NCBI RefSeq assembly: GCF_000802235.1
Contig: NZ_JTDL01000033.1
Location: 1 to 64,000 of the forward strand
Source: Sinomonas humi
GTDB taxonomy: Bacteria > Actinomycetota > Actinomycetes > Actinomycetales > Micrococcaceae
Direction: 5' to 3'
Length of the DNA: 64,000 nt
Both the position numbers and the translations under genes were made by a program. Of the stretch, positions 17,761 through 30,417 are shown piece after piece. The stretch's first letter is position 1, and each line of letters begins with the position of its first letter. Below the pieces are notes generated by a model that was not told the DNA's origin, did no database searches, and saw only the letters and a program-made list of their open reading frames with translations.

Positions 17761-18611
17761 GCGCAATCGAGCAGCAGGCGCAGGAGGCAGGAGCCAAGGG
17801 CGTGGGAGGTACGACGACGAGCAAGGCAGCGGCCGCGATCGACCGCGCGAAGGCGGAGGGTCGAGCCGCCCTCGTGGGGTATCTGCCTGCTGGGTTCCCG
17901 ACCGTCCAGGAGAGCATCGACGCCGCCATCGCGCTTGCTCGCAACGGTGCCGACGTGATCGAGATCGGCATTCCCTACTCTGACCCCGTCATGGACGGCA
18001 GCGTCATCCAGGCCGCCACGACCGAGGCACTCGCGAACGGCTTCCACGTCGCGAGCGTCTTCGAGGTCGTCAAGGCAGTGACGGATGCCACCGACGCCGC
18101 CGTGCTCGTGATGACCTACTGGAACCCCGTCATGCGCATGGGCGTCGACGAGTTCGCGCGCCGTCTGGCGGAGGCCGGGGGAGCGGGCCTCATCACGCCG
18201 GACCTCATCCCCGACGAGGCTGCCGAGTGGTTCGAGGCTTCGGACAAGTACGGGCTTGACCGGGTCTTCCTTGTCGCCCCGTCCACCACCGCTGAACGCA
18301 TGGCCATGACCGTCGCCGCGACGAGGGGTTTCACGTACGCGGTTTCGCTCATGGGCGTGACTGGCGCGCGCGCGGCCGTGGACGAGAGCGCCCAGCGGGT
18401 TGTTGCCGAAGCCCGCGCAGCTGGCGCTGAACGGGTGTGCGTGGGCCTCGGCGTCTCGAACGCCGAGCACGTACGCGAGATAGGTGCCTACGCGGATGGA
18501 GTGATTGTCGGAACAGCCATCGTCGGTGCCCTCCGTGACGGCGGCCCCGACGCCGTCGGCCAGCTGGCGGCAGAGCTGAGCGGCGGTCTCAAACGCTCCG
18601 CCTCCGCATGA
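17757..18611 (+). CDS. trpA: tryptophan synthase alpha chain
   Basis: Cleaves indole-3-glycerol phosphate and passes indole to TrpB through the tunnel. The 284-aa TIM barrel has the catalytic Asp in [14 protein letters not shown] and the acid/base Glu near the N-terminus is not in the usual place of E. coli ([19 protein letters not shown] begins the core). [15 protein letters not shown] and GVTGARAA form the phosphate-gripping loops. There are about 30 Ala-rich residues ahead of the core, but the ATGA overlap with trpB supports the start. It ends the trp operon. Confidence 0.95.
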   Translation: MSAIEQQAQEAGAKGVGGTTTSKAAAAIDRAKAEGRAALVGYLPAGFPTVQESIDAAIALARNGADVIEIGIPYSDPVMDGSVIQAATTEALANGFHVASVFEVVKAVTDATDAAVLVMTYWNPVMRMGVDEFARRLAEAGGAGLITPDLIPDEAAEWFEASDKYGLDRVFLVAPSTTAERMAMTVAATRGFTYAVSLMGVTGARAAVDESAQRVVAEARAAGAERVCVGLGVSNAEHVREIGAYADGVIVGTAIVGALRDGGPDAVGQLAAELSGGLKRSASA

Positions 18612-18614
18612 CGG

Positions 18615-18652
18615 CGGCTTTCGCCTCTTCCCTTTCGGAGGTGCGAAAGCCG
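18615..18652 (+). terminator. hairpin ending the trp operon
   Basis: A perfect 10-bp stem CGGCTTTCGC (18615-18624) / GCGAAAGCCG (18643-18652) starts four bases after the trpA stop. No T run follows, so termination is likely but not certain. Confidence 0.65.
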
Positions 18653-18732
18653 AAGGGCGTAACACAATGCGCGGGAAAGGCCATGCCCATCCAGCGTGCG
18701 GACCTCACCGTCTCGCTATACGGCGACCGTGG

Positions 18733-18738
18733 TAATCT
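18733..18738 (+). promoter_or_regulatory. possible -10 box upstream of gltB
   Basis: TAATCT in the trpA-gltB interval, without a convincing -35. It would give a leader of about 320 nt for gltB that covers the short frame at 18769-18936. Confidence 0.35.
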
Positions 18739-18768
18739 TGCGACACACCGAGCCGTCTCCAACGAGTC

Positions 18769-18936
18769 GTGTCCCGCACTCAGGACGCGATCCCTTCAGC
18801 GGAGCACGACCGCGAATGGGTCTTCGCCCCGCTCGCCACGCTCCGGGCCACCGCCCGCAAGCGATGCTCACTCCACAAGGACGTGGACCACCGGCCGCGG
18901 GAGCACTTCCGCCGGGCCGACGTAGGAGGCACCTGA
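18769..18936 (+). CDS. possible 55-aa protein between trpA and gltB
   Basis: A short frame from GTG (MSRTQDAIPSAEHDREWVF...) to TGA 18934-18936. Third codon positions are mostly G or C, as in the real genes of this window, and it follows a -10-like TAATCT by about 30 bases. There is no clear ribosome-binding site and I recognise no family. It holds an Arg/His-rich C-terminal half (HKDVDHRPREHFRR). It is either a small unannotated gene or a chance frame in the gltB leader. The rest of the 457-bp interval (18937-19068) holds only the gltB ribosome-binding site GGAGGAAGG (19050-19058). Confidence 0.35.
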   Translation: MSRTQDAIPSAEHDREWVFAPLATLRATARKRCSLHKDVDHRPREHFRRADVGGT

Positions 18937-19068
18937 CGCTGTTCGGCGGCGTGGAGCCGCCCCTACAATTTCCAGTAATCAGCGCCGTGCTGGGTCCCCT
19001 CGTGGCCAGCTACGCGGGGCCAACGTTGTCCCCTGTCGCGAATCGATCAGGAGGAAGGACGTTTCGTC

Positions 19069-23671
<4,603 letters not shown>

Positions 23672-23679
<8 letters not shown>

Positions 23680-25129
23680 TCCACGCGGATTCCTGAAGGT
23701 CCGGCAGCGTGAGACGCAGCCGCGCCGTCCCGTTCCTGTCCGCATCATGGACTGGAAGGAGGTCTACGAGGCCCAGGAGAACGGCGTCCTCAAGCGCCAG
23801 GCCGGGCGCTGCATGGACTGCGGCGTCCCGTTCTGCCACCACGGCTGCCCGCTCGGGAACCTCATCCCCGAGTGGAACGACCTCACGTGGCGCGGCAAGG
23901 AGCAGGACGCGAGCGAGCGCCTGCATGCGACGAACAACTTCCCGGAGTTCACCGGCCGCCTCTGCCCCGCCCCGTGCGAGTCCGCGTGCGTGCTGGGCAT
24001 CAACCAGCCAGCGGTCACGATCAAGCAGATCGAGGTCTCGATCGCGGAGCAGGCCTTCGAAGGCGGCTTCGTCGAGCCCCTGCCGCCGGCCCGCCTCACG
24101 GGCAAGACGGTAGCTGTGGTCGGCTCCGGCCCGGCGGGGCTCGCCGCCGCGCAGCAGCTCACACGGGTGGGCCACACAGTCGCGGTGTACGAGCGCGACG
24201 ACCGCATCGGCGGCCTGCTGCGCTACGGAATCCCCGACTTCAAGATGGAGAAGGAGGTCCTGGACCGTCGCCTCGAGCAGATGAAGGCCGAGGGGACGCG
24301 CTTCCGCGCTGGCGTCGAGGTCGGCCGAGACGTGAGCTGGGACCAGCTGCGCCGCCGGTATGACGCCGTTGTCGTCGCAACCGGCGCCACCGTCCCGCGG
24401 GACCTCAGGATCCCGGGCCGGGAGCTCGACGGCGTCCACTTCGCCATGGAATACCTCGTCCAGTCCAACCACGCTGTTGCCGGCGATGTGGTCGAGAACC
24501 AGATCGACGCCCGCGGCAAGCACGTCGTGATCCTCGGCGGCGGCGACACCGGCGCGGACTGCCTCGGCACCGCCCACCGCCAGCAGGCCGCGTCAGTCAC
24601 GACCCTCGCGATCGGCAAGCAGCCCCCGTCCGAGCGTCCCGGCCACCAGCCGTGGCCGATGTTCCCGACGCTCTTCGAGGTCGCGAGCGCGCACGAGGAA
24701 GGCGGCGAGCGCACCTATCTGGCCTCGACGGTGGAGTACATCGGCGAGAACGGCAAGGTCACCGGGCTCAAGGTCGCCGAGACGGAATACGTGGACGGCA
24801 AGCGGCTCCCCAAGGCGGGGACGGAGCGGGTCATTCCTGCCGACCTCGTCCTCCTGTCCCTCGGCTTCACGGGGGCCGAGGAATCAGGGCTTCCCGAGCA
24901 GATCAACGCCCCGTTCGAAGAGCGCGGGAACGTCGCGCGCGACGGCGAGTACATGACGGCGACGCCGGGCGTCTTCGTGGCCGGCGACGCGGGCCGCGGA
25001 CAGTCGCTCATCGTGTGGGCGATCGCCGAGGGGCGGGCCTGCGCCGCGGAGGTCGACAAGTTCCTCATGGGCAGCACGATCCTGCCGGCGCCGGTGGCAC
25101 CGACCGACCGCGCGATCTCTGTCCTCTGA
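23672..25129 (+). CDS. gltD: glutamate synthase (NADPH), small subunit
   Basis: Feeds electrons from NADPH through FAD and 4Fe-4S clusters to GltB. The N-terminal cluster region shows [16 protein letters not shown] and [12 protein letters not shown]. The FAD fold follows as [17 protein letters not shown], and the NADPH fold as [15 protein letters not shown]. The C-terminal FAD segment is [19 protein letters not shown]. 485 aa is normal. GTG 23672 lies inside the end of gltB with GGAGG just upstream, which indicates coupled synthesis of the two subunits. Confidence 0.96.
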
Positions 25130-25199
25130 CACTTGCCCCGCGCTCCGCGGAATTCCGTGAAGTTCATCCCCCAGACATCCACGTTCACCACACAACCCC

Positions 25200-25205
25200 T
25201 AGGGT
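25200..25205 (+). promoter_or_regulatory. -10 box of pyk
   Basis: TAGGGT followed by 7 nt (GAGGTAT) and ATG 25213. A leaderless start is likely; the GGGTGAGG in the same place could also serve read-through transcripts. Confidence 0.45.
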
Positions 25206-25212
25206 GAGGTAT

Positions 25213-26697
25213 ATGAGACGAGCGAAAATCGTTGCCACGTTTGGGCCGGCCATCTCGAGCTACGAGAAGACCCTCGCAGTGATCGAGGCCGGCGTCGACG
25301 TGGCCCGGCTCAACATGAGCCATGGCGACTACTCGGTGCATGACGCGACCTACGAGAACGTGCGGAAGGCATCGGCGGAACTCCACAAGGCCGTCGGCAT
25401 CATGGCCGATCTCCAGGGCCCGAAGATCCGCCTCGGCCGCTTCGTCGACGGCCCGTACGAGCTGGCCCCCGGCGATGTCTTCACCATCACGACCGAGGAC
25501 GTTCCGGGCACGAAGGAGATCTGCTCAACGACCTTGAAGAGCCTGACCGAGGATGTCGCTGTGGGCGACACCCTGCTGATCGACGACGGCAAGGTGGCGC
25601 TGCGTGCGACCGCCGTCGACGACGTCAAGGTCGTGGCTGAGGTCGTCGTGGGCGGAATGGTGTCGAACAACAAGGGCATCAACCTTCCCGGTGTTGCCGT
25701 GAATGTTCCCGCTCTGAGCGGCAAGGATGAGAGTGACCTCCGCTGGGCGCTCAAGCGTGGGGTGGACTTCGTGGCGCTCTCGTTCGTCCGCGATGCGAAG
25801 GACGTCGAGCGAGTCCACGCGATCATGGACGAGGAGGGGCGGCGCGTCCCGGTCATCGCGAAGATCGAGAAGCCGCAGGCAGTCGATCAGCTCCACGAGA
25901 TCATCGACGCCTTCGACGCGATTATGGTCGCCCGTGGTGACCTCGGCGTCGAGCTTCCGCTTGAAGAGGTTCCGCTCGTTCAGAAGCGGGCAATCGAGCT
26001 GGCGCGCCGGTGGGCGAAGCCTGTCATCGTCGCCACTCAGGTGCTCGAGTCGATGATCGAGAACCCCCGCCCGACCCGCGCCGAGGCCTCCGACTGCGCG
26101 AATGCGGTGCTCGACGGCGCGGACGCGGTCATGCTCTCGGGCGAGACGAGCGTGGGGGCGTACCCGATCGAGACGGTCAAGACGATGGCCAAGATCATCG
26201 AGTCCACTGAGGATCACGGGCTCGAGCGGGTTCCCCCGCTCGGGTCTCAGCCAAAGACTCGTGGCGGTGCGATTACCCGCGCTGCCGTGACCATCGCTGA
26301 CCAGCTCGACGCGAAGTACATCTGCACGTTCACCCAGTCGGGCGATTCGGCACGCCGCCTCAGCCGCCTCCGCCCCCAGAAGCCGATCTTCGCGTTCACA
26401 CCCCTCACCTCGACGCTGAACATCCTGAGCCTGTGCTGGGGCATCCAGCCCCGGATGGTGGAGTTCGCCGAGCACACGGACCAGATGATCGCCCAGGTGG
26501 ACGAGTACCTCCTCCGCGCCGGCATGGCTCAGCCAAATGACCTCGTGGTCGTGGCTGCAGGCTCGCCCCCGGGCGTCGCGGGGTCGACGAACGCTCTGCG
26601 CGTGCACAAGGTCGGCGACCTCGCCGATGCCGGCCAGCTGCTCGATGGCGCAGTGAAGCCTGCTCGCGAGCACGTGGGGCCGTGGCCCGAGGTCTGA
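25213..26697 (+). CDS. pyk: pyruvate kinase
   Basis: Transfers phosphate from PEP to ADP in the last step of glycolysis. The barrel shows RRAKIVATFGPA, NMSHGDY, IMADLQGPKIRLG, VIAKIEKPQAVDQL with the catalytic Lys, MVARGDLGVELP (Mg ligand) and MLSGETSVGAYP. The C-terminal allosteric domain ends with NALRVHKVG. 494 aa is a normal length for actinobacterial Pyk. The ATG at 25213 is chosen because homology starts there; the open frame upstream reads through the end of gltD. It faces pdtaR across a strong terminator. Confidence 0.97.
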   Translation: MRRAKIVATFGPAISSYEKTLAVIEAGVDVARLNMSHGDYSVHDATYENVRKASAELHKAVGIMADLQGPKIRLGRFVDGPYELAPGDVFTITTEDVPGTKEICSTTLKSLTEDVAVGDTLLIDDGKVALRATAVDDVKVVAEVVVGGMVSNNKGINLPGVAVNVPALSGKDESDLRWALKRGVDFVALSFVRDAKDVERVHAIMDEEGRRVPVIAKIEKPQAVDQLHEIIDAFDAIMVARGDLGVELPLEEVPLVQKRAIELARRWAKPVIVATQVLESMIENPRPTRAEASDCANAVLDGADAVMLSGETSVGAYPIETVKTMAKIIESTEDHGLERVPPLGSQPKTRGGAITRAAVTIADQLDAKYICTFTQSGDSARRLSRLRPQKPIFAFTPLTSTLNILSLCWGIQPRMVEFAEHTDQMIAQVDEYLLRAGMAQPNDLVVVAAGSPPGVAGSTNALRVHKVGDLADAGQLLDGAVKPAREHVGPWPEV

Positions 26698-26736
26698 TCC
26701 TCTGATAGCCGGCCGACTGAACAAGTCGGCTGAGCA

Positions 26737-26771
26737 ACGAGGGGCGGCACCCGCTGGGTGCCGCCCCTCGT
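26737..26771. terminator. bidirectional intrinsic terminator between pyk and pdtaR
   Basis: A perfect 16-bp GC-rich stem (26737-26752 with 26756-26771) closes on the loop GCT. A smaller hairpin, GCCGACT/AGTCGGC (26712-26730), precedes it. It serves both converging genes. Confidence 0.85.
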
Positions 26772-26820
26772 CGTCGTGCTTTGCTTCGGCCCGCGCACCC
26801 GCTGGGACGCGGAAGGATTC

Positions 26821-27468
26821 TCAGCTCACTTGGCTGATGATCGTCTCGGCGACTTCGCGCATGCTCAGGCGCCGATCCATCGACGTCTTCTGGATCCAGC
26901 GGAACGCCTCTGGCTCGCTGAGTCCCATCTTGGTCATGAGCAGGCTCTTCGCGCGCTCGACGAGCTTGCGCGTGGCGAACTGCTCCTGGAGATCGGTCAC
27001 TTCGGCCTCGAGAGCGCGGATCTCCTCATGACGCGAGAGCGCGATCTCAATGGCCGGGACCAGGTCGTTCGGGGTGAACGGCTTGACGACGTAGGCCATG
27101 GCACCCGCGTCGCGTGCGCGCTCGACGAGCTCCTTCTGGCTGAAGGCAGTGAGGAGGACCACGGGCGCGATACGCGCCTTCACGATCTTCTCGGCAGCCG
27201 TGATGCCGTCCATGATCGGCATCTTGACGTCCATGAGCACGAGGTCGGGGCGCAGTTCCTCTGCCAGTTCGACGGCCTTCTCACCGTTGTCGGCCTCGCC
27301 GACCACGTCGAAGCCTTCGCCCCGCAGGATCTCGATGATGTCGAGGCGGATGAGCGTTTCGTCCTCCGCGACTACCACGCGACGCGCGGCACGTGCCTTG
27401 TCCGACGGCGCGGCGCTCTTCGGCGACGGCGTGGGCTTGGCTGTCTTCTCCGACGTCTTCTCGGACAC
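26821..27468 (-). CDS. pdtaR: response regulator with ANTAR RNA-binding domain (PdtaR-like)
   Basis: A 215-aa cytosolic regulator: a Lys/Pro-rich N-terminal stretch, a receiver domain (VVVAEDETLIRLDI, phosphoacceptor Asp in VLMDVKMPIMDG, VLLTAFSQ, YVVKPFTPNDL), then a short coiled linker and an ANTAR domain (LVERAKSLLMTKMGLSEPEAFRWIQKTSMDRRLSMREVAETII). ANTAR domains bind tandem hairpins in mRNA leaders and prevent termination. In mycobacteria PdtaR pairs with the sensor kinase PdtaS; no kinase gene is adjacent here. The start is GTG 27468, preceded by CAAGGAG. Convergent with pyk. Confidence 0.92.
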   Translation of the reverse strand: MSEKTSEKTAKPTPSPKSAAPSDKARAARRVVVAEDETLIRLDIIEILRGEGFDVVGEADNGEKAVELAEELRPDLVLMDVKMPIMDGITAAEKIVKARIAPVVLLTAFSQKELVERARDAGAMAYVVKPFTPNDLVPAIEIALSRHEEIRALEAEVTDLQEQFATRKLVERAKSLLMTKMGLSEPEAFRWIQKTSMDRRLSMREVAETIISQVS

Positions 27469-27604
27469 TCGGGCTCCTTGCTGCAGATTCAGGGGTGGAC
27501 TTACCACGATCCTACCGGGGCGCATTGCCTCCGCGCAGTTGCTGGTGCACCTGCACGCGTACTTGTTGGCCGGTGAGGTCGGGTCGAGGACGACGTGGCG
27601 GCTG

Positions 27605-27633
27605 TTGGGCCTGTGGATGTTGCCCTGTAGAGT
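27605..27633 (+). promoter_or_regulatory. promoter of tRNA-Leu
   Basis: TTGGGC (27605-27610), 17-nt spacer, TAGAGT (27628-27633). It lies about 35 bases before the mature tRNA. Confidence 0.55.
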
Positions 27634-27668
27634 AGTCCCGCGCGGTTGGCTCAGTCAGGCCGCGCGGC

Positions 27669-27752
27669 AGGCCCGAGTGGCGGAATCGGCAGACGCGCCG
27701 CGCTCAAAATGCGGTATCGAAAGGTGTGAGGGTTCGAGTCCCTCCTCGGGCA
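27669..27752 (+). tRNA. tRNA-Leu (CAA)
   Basis: A full cloverleaf: acceptor GCCCGAG / CTCGGGC, anticodon arm CCGCG-CTCAAAA-TGCGG with anticodon CAA, a long variable arm typical of leucine tRNAs, T arm GAGGG-TTCGAGT-CCCTC, and discriminator A at 27752. CCA is not encoded. No integrase or duplicated 3' end is seen beside it, so it is not an occupied attachment site here. Confidence 0.97.
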
Positions 27753-27814
27753 CCGGCATGGAATCATTCCTCGGCTAGGATGGTTGCTCGGCGCAGGGTA
27801 AACCCGCGGCATCC

Positions 27815-27836
27815 GGGTAGTGAACTCTGGGTGAAC
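27815..27836. promoter_or_regulatory. PhoP-box-like direct repeat upstream of pit
   Basis: On the minus strand two 11-nt units stand in tandem: GTTCACCCAGA (27836-27826) and GTTCACTACCC (27825-27815). This matches the PHO-box unit GTTCACC-N4 described for PhoP of Streptomyces. It lies 15 bases before a possible -10 (TACAGC, 27852-27857) of the phosphate transporter gene, the right place for activation. Confidence 0.55.
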
Positions 27837-27879
27837 GCTTGGGGCGGGGAGTACAGCGCTCCAACAACGTCGATCTCCG

Positions 27880-29082
27880 ATGGGAACCTGGGTGGATATC
27901 ACCGCCATGATCGCGCTCGTCATCGCGCTGGCGCTCTTCTTCGACTTCACGAACGGCTTCCACGACACAGCCAACGCGATGGCCACGCCCATCGCGACGG
28001 GCGCGATCAAGCCTCGGACCGCCGTCGCCCTCGCCGCGGTGCTCAACCTTGTCGGCGCGTTCCTCTCGACGGAGGTGGCCAAGACCATCTCGAGCGGCAT
28101 CATCCGCGAAGGCGCCCCGGGAGTGCACATCACTCCCGCAATCATCTTCGCGGGCCTCATCGGCGCCATCGTGTGGAACATGTTCACCTGGCTCCGGGGC
28201 CTGCCCTCGAGCTCATCCCACGCCCTGTTCGGCGGACTGATCGGGGCAGCGATCGTCGGCATCGGAGTCACGTCGGTGAACTTCCCGAGCATCGTCTCGA
28301 AGGTCATCATCCCGGCCATCGCTGCGCCGATCATCGCGGGGCTCTCGGCGTGGGTCTGCACCCGCATCGCCTACCTCGTGACGGCTCGGCGCGACCCGGC
28401 TTCCGGCGAGAAGCTTCATCAGGGCCGCGCAGGATTCCGGATTGGGCAGATCTTCACCTCGAGCCTCGTCGCGCTGTCCCACGGCACGAACGACGCCCAG
28501 AAGACCATGGGCGTCATCACCCTCGTTCTCATCGCGGCGGGAGCCCAGGCACCCGGAAGCTCGCCGCAGTGGTGGGTCATCCTCGCCTGCGCGACCGCCA
28601 TCGGCCTGGGAACCTACGCGGGCGGTTGGCGGATCATCCGCACCGTCGGAACCGGACTCACCGAAGTCCGCCCGGCTCAGGGCTTCTCGTCCGAGTCGAG
28701 CACGGCAGCGGCCATCCTCGCCTCGTCGCACCTCGGCTTCGCGCTCTCGACGACCCAGGTGACGAGCGGCTCGGTGATCGGCTCAGGGCTGGGGCGCCGA
28801 GGCACGTCGATCCGCTGGGGGACTGCCGGCCGGATCGCGCTGGGCTGGGTCCTCACGCTGCCGGCTGCTGCACTGGTCGGCGCCATCGCGGCCCTCGTGG
28901 TCGGCACCGGGCCGCTGGGAGTGATCATCATCGCGGTCGTCGGTGCCGCGTCCATCGTGTGGATGTTCGCGATCAGCAGGCGCCAGCGCGTGGGCCACAA
29001 CGACGTCGTCGAGGTGGAAGAGGCAGGCGAGGCGGTCAGCTTCCCGCCCCGCAAGCGGACCCGGAAGGGGGGCATCAGTTGA
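27880..29082 (+). CDS. pit: low-affinity inorganic phosphate transporter (Pit/PiT family)
   Basis: A 400-aa integral membrane protein that moves phosphate (as a metal-phosphate complex) with protons. The two inverted family signatures are present: FDFTNGFHDTANAMATPIAT in the first helix and ALSHGTNDAQKTMGVITLVL in the second half. About ten hydrophobic segments are seen, with a loop at TARRDPASGEKLHQGR and a cytosolic tail rich in Arg/Lys. The ATG at 27880 gives the usual N-terminus. Its stop overlaps the TTG of a small membrane protein. A PhoP-box-like repeat lies upstream. Confidence 0.94.
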   Translation: MGTWVDITAMIALVIALALFFDFTNGFHDTANAMATPIATGAIKPRTAVALAAVLNLVGAFLSTEVAKTISSGIIREGAPGVHITPAIIFAGLIGAIVWNMFTWLRGLPSSSSHALFGGLIGAAIVGIGVTSVNFPSIVSKVIIPAIAAPIIAGLSAWVCTRIAYLVTARRDPASGEKLHQGRAGFRIGQIFTSSLVALSHGTNDAQKTMGVITLVLIAAGAQAPGSSPQWWVILACATAIGLGTYAGGWRIIRTVGTGLTEVRPAQGFSSESSTAAAILASSHLGFALSTTQVTSGSVIGSGLGRRGTSIRWGTAGRIALGWVLTLPAAALVGAIAALVVGTGPLGVIIIAVVGAASIVWMFAISRRQRVGHNDVVEVEEAGEAVSFPPRKRTRKGGIS

Positions 29083-29300
29083 TCGACTGGGCAGCGTTCG
29101 TCGTCGTCGCCATCGCCACCGTGCTCGGCGCTGGGTGCATCGTGCTGTTCTTCGCGCTCGGGATCCGCCTAGGAGCCGAGAGCGAGGACCCACGGCGGTC
29201 TGGGCGCGGCGTTCTCGCGGCAGCGAGCCGCGCGTGCTACGTGCTCTCCGGGGCCGCGGTCCTCTTCGGCGTGTACCTCATCGTGCCGTACTTCCACTGA
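29079..29300 (+). CDS. small membrane protein coupled to pit
   Basis: A 73-aa frame with two hydrophobic helices, AAFVVVAIATVLGAGCIVLF and CYVLSGAAVLFGVYLIVPYF, joined by a charged loop (GAESEDPRRSGRG). The start is TTG 29079, overlapping the pit stop (TTGA), with GGAAGGGGGG upstream. Codon use and hydrophobicity look genuine. Function is unknown; a part in phosphate transport is suggested only by the overlap. Confidence 0.7.
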   Translation: MIDWAAFVVVAIATVLGAGCIVLFFALGIRLGAESEDPRRSGRGVLAAASRACYVLSGAAVLFGVYLIVPYFH

Positions 29301-29333
29301 GGGGCCGACCTCCTGCTGGGGGCCCCGTCGGTT

Positions 29334-29339
29334 TACGCT
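29334..29339 (+). promoter_or_regulatory. -10 box of the DHFR-like gene (leaderless)
   Basis: TACGCT, 7 nt, then ATG 29347. Confidence 0.45.
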
Positions 29340-29346
29340 GAGGCGC

Positions 29347-29886
29347 ATGGCGGAGTTCGTGTACTACGTGGGGGCCAGCCTGGACGGCTACATTGCGCAG
29401 GACGGCGGAGGGCTGGCGTGGCTTGAGAAGTTCGACGACGTCGAGGGGCTAGGCGAGTCCTACCGCACCTTCGAGCGCGGCGTGGGCTGCATCGTCATGG
29501 GCGGCGAGACCTACGAGTGGATCCGTGAGCATCACCCGGGCGAGTGGTCCTACAAGGCCCCCTGCTGGGTGTTCAGCCATCACGAGCACACAGCGGACGA
29601 CGGCGCGGACGTCGTCGTCGTGCGGGGGGCCGTGACGGAGTTCGCAAGCGAGCTCGCCCGGGACGCGGGGGAGAAGGCCGTGTACATCGTCGGCGGTGGA
29701 AACCTCGCAGGGCAGTTCCTGGCGGCTGGGCTCGTGGATCGCGTCGTTGTGACGCTTGTTCCGGTGGCGCTCGGCGGCGGCGTGCCGCTCTTCGGTTCGC
29801 GTGCGCTTGCCACCCCGAAGGATTTCCGGCTCGAAGGAATCACCCAACGGGACGGAACTGTCGAGCTGGACTATCGCGCCGCCTGA
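29347..29886 (+). CDS. DHFR/RibD C-terminal-like reductase
   Basis: A 179-aa protein of the RibD_C/DHFR-like family: VYYVGASLDGYIAQDGGGLAW at the N-terminus, GCIVMGGETYEWI, then VYIVGGGNLAGQFLAAGLVDR, the nucleotide-binding turn, and a final strand region. Such proteins use NAD(P)H, but substrates of most stand-alone members are unknown, so a role in folate or flavin synthesis should not be assumed. Its last 16 bases overlap the 3' end of the thioesterase gene on the other strand. Confidence 0.85.
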   Translation: MAEFVYYVGASLDGYIAQDGGGLAWLEKFDDVEGLGESYRTFERGVGCIVMGGETYEWIREHHPGEWSYKAPCWVFSHHEHTADDGADVVVVRGAVTEFASELARDAGEKAVYIVGGGNLAGQFLAAGLVDRVVVTLVPVALGGGVPLFGSRALATPKDFRLEGITQRDGTVELDYRAA

Positions 29887-30398
29887 ACGCCCTCCCGCGG
29901 CAGGTCTCGGAGGAGGTTCGTGATCCGCGCCGTGCAGATCCTGCGGCCAGATTCGTCCTCGATGACAATCTCGTGCGAGGTGGTTGTGCGGCCCAGGTGG
30001 ACTGCGGTGCAGACGCCCCGCACCCAACCGCTGGAGGCGGGCCGGTGATGCGTCGCGTTGAGGTCGACCCCCATCGCGATTCTCCCGGGACCGGCGTGCA
30101 GGGTCGCGGAGAACGAACCGAGGGTTTCCGCGAGGGCCGCACTTGCTCCACCGTGCAGGATGCCGGCGATCTGGGTGTTCCCCTCTACAGGCATGGTCGC
30201 GACCGAGCGCTCGGCGCCGAGTTCTTCGAACACGATGCCGAGCTTCACAACGAGGGCTCCCACCCCGCTTTCGGCGAGCCAGGAGCGGACGTGCTCTGGG
30301 AGGTGGGAGTTCGCCAGCTCCTGCTCGTGGCTGGCCGGGAGTCCGCCGTTCTGGGCGCCCGTCAGGGGCGAGCCGCCACGAGTGTCTTTCGTCTGCAT
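29871..30398 (-). CDS. hotdog-fold thioesterase (PaaI/YdiI-like)
   Basis: A 175-aa acyl-CoA thioesterase candidate. The hotdog core contains GNTQIAGILHGGASAALAET, with the HGG turn and the acidic catalytic residue of the PaaI/YdiI group on the long helix, followed by GVDLNATHHRPASSGWVRG. The start is ATG 30398; GTG 30404 would add two residues. It is divergent from polA and converges with the DHFR-like gene. The substrate is not predictable. Confidence 0.85.
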   Translation of the reverse strand: MQTKDTRGGSPLTGAQNGGLPASHEQELANSHLPEHVRSWLAESGVGALVVKLGIVFEELGAERSVATMPVEGNTQIAGILHGGASAALAETLGSFSATLHAGPGRIAMGVDLNATHHRPASSGWVRGVCTAVHLGRTTTSHEIVIEDESGRRICTARITNLLRDLPREGVQAAR

Positions 30399-30404
30399 GC
30401 CCAC

Positions 30405-30410
30405 TAGGCT
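30405..30410 (+). promoter_or_regulatory. -10 box of polA (leaderless)
   Basis: TAGGCT, 7 nt, GTG 30418. The same few bases also hold the start region of the divergent thioesterase gene. Confidence 0.55.
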
Positions 30411-30417
30411 GGCACCC

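Noticed and set aside
18655-18690. GTAAC followed by a GGAAA stretch before gltB as a GlnR box
   Set aside because: Spacing and second half do not match GTNAC-N6-GAAAC, and the element lies well upstream of the only -10-like box.
27669-27760. tRNA-Leu as an occupied integration site
   Set aside because: No integrase, no repeated 3' end of the tRNA and no change in gene character downstream.
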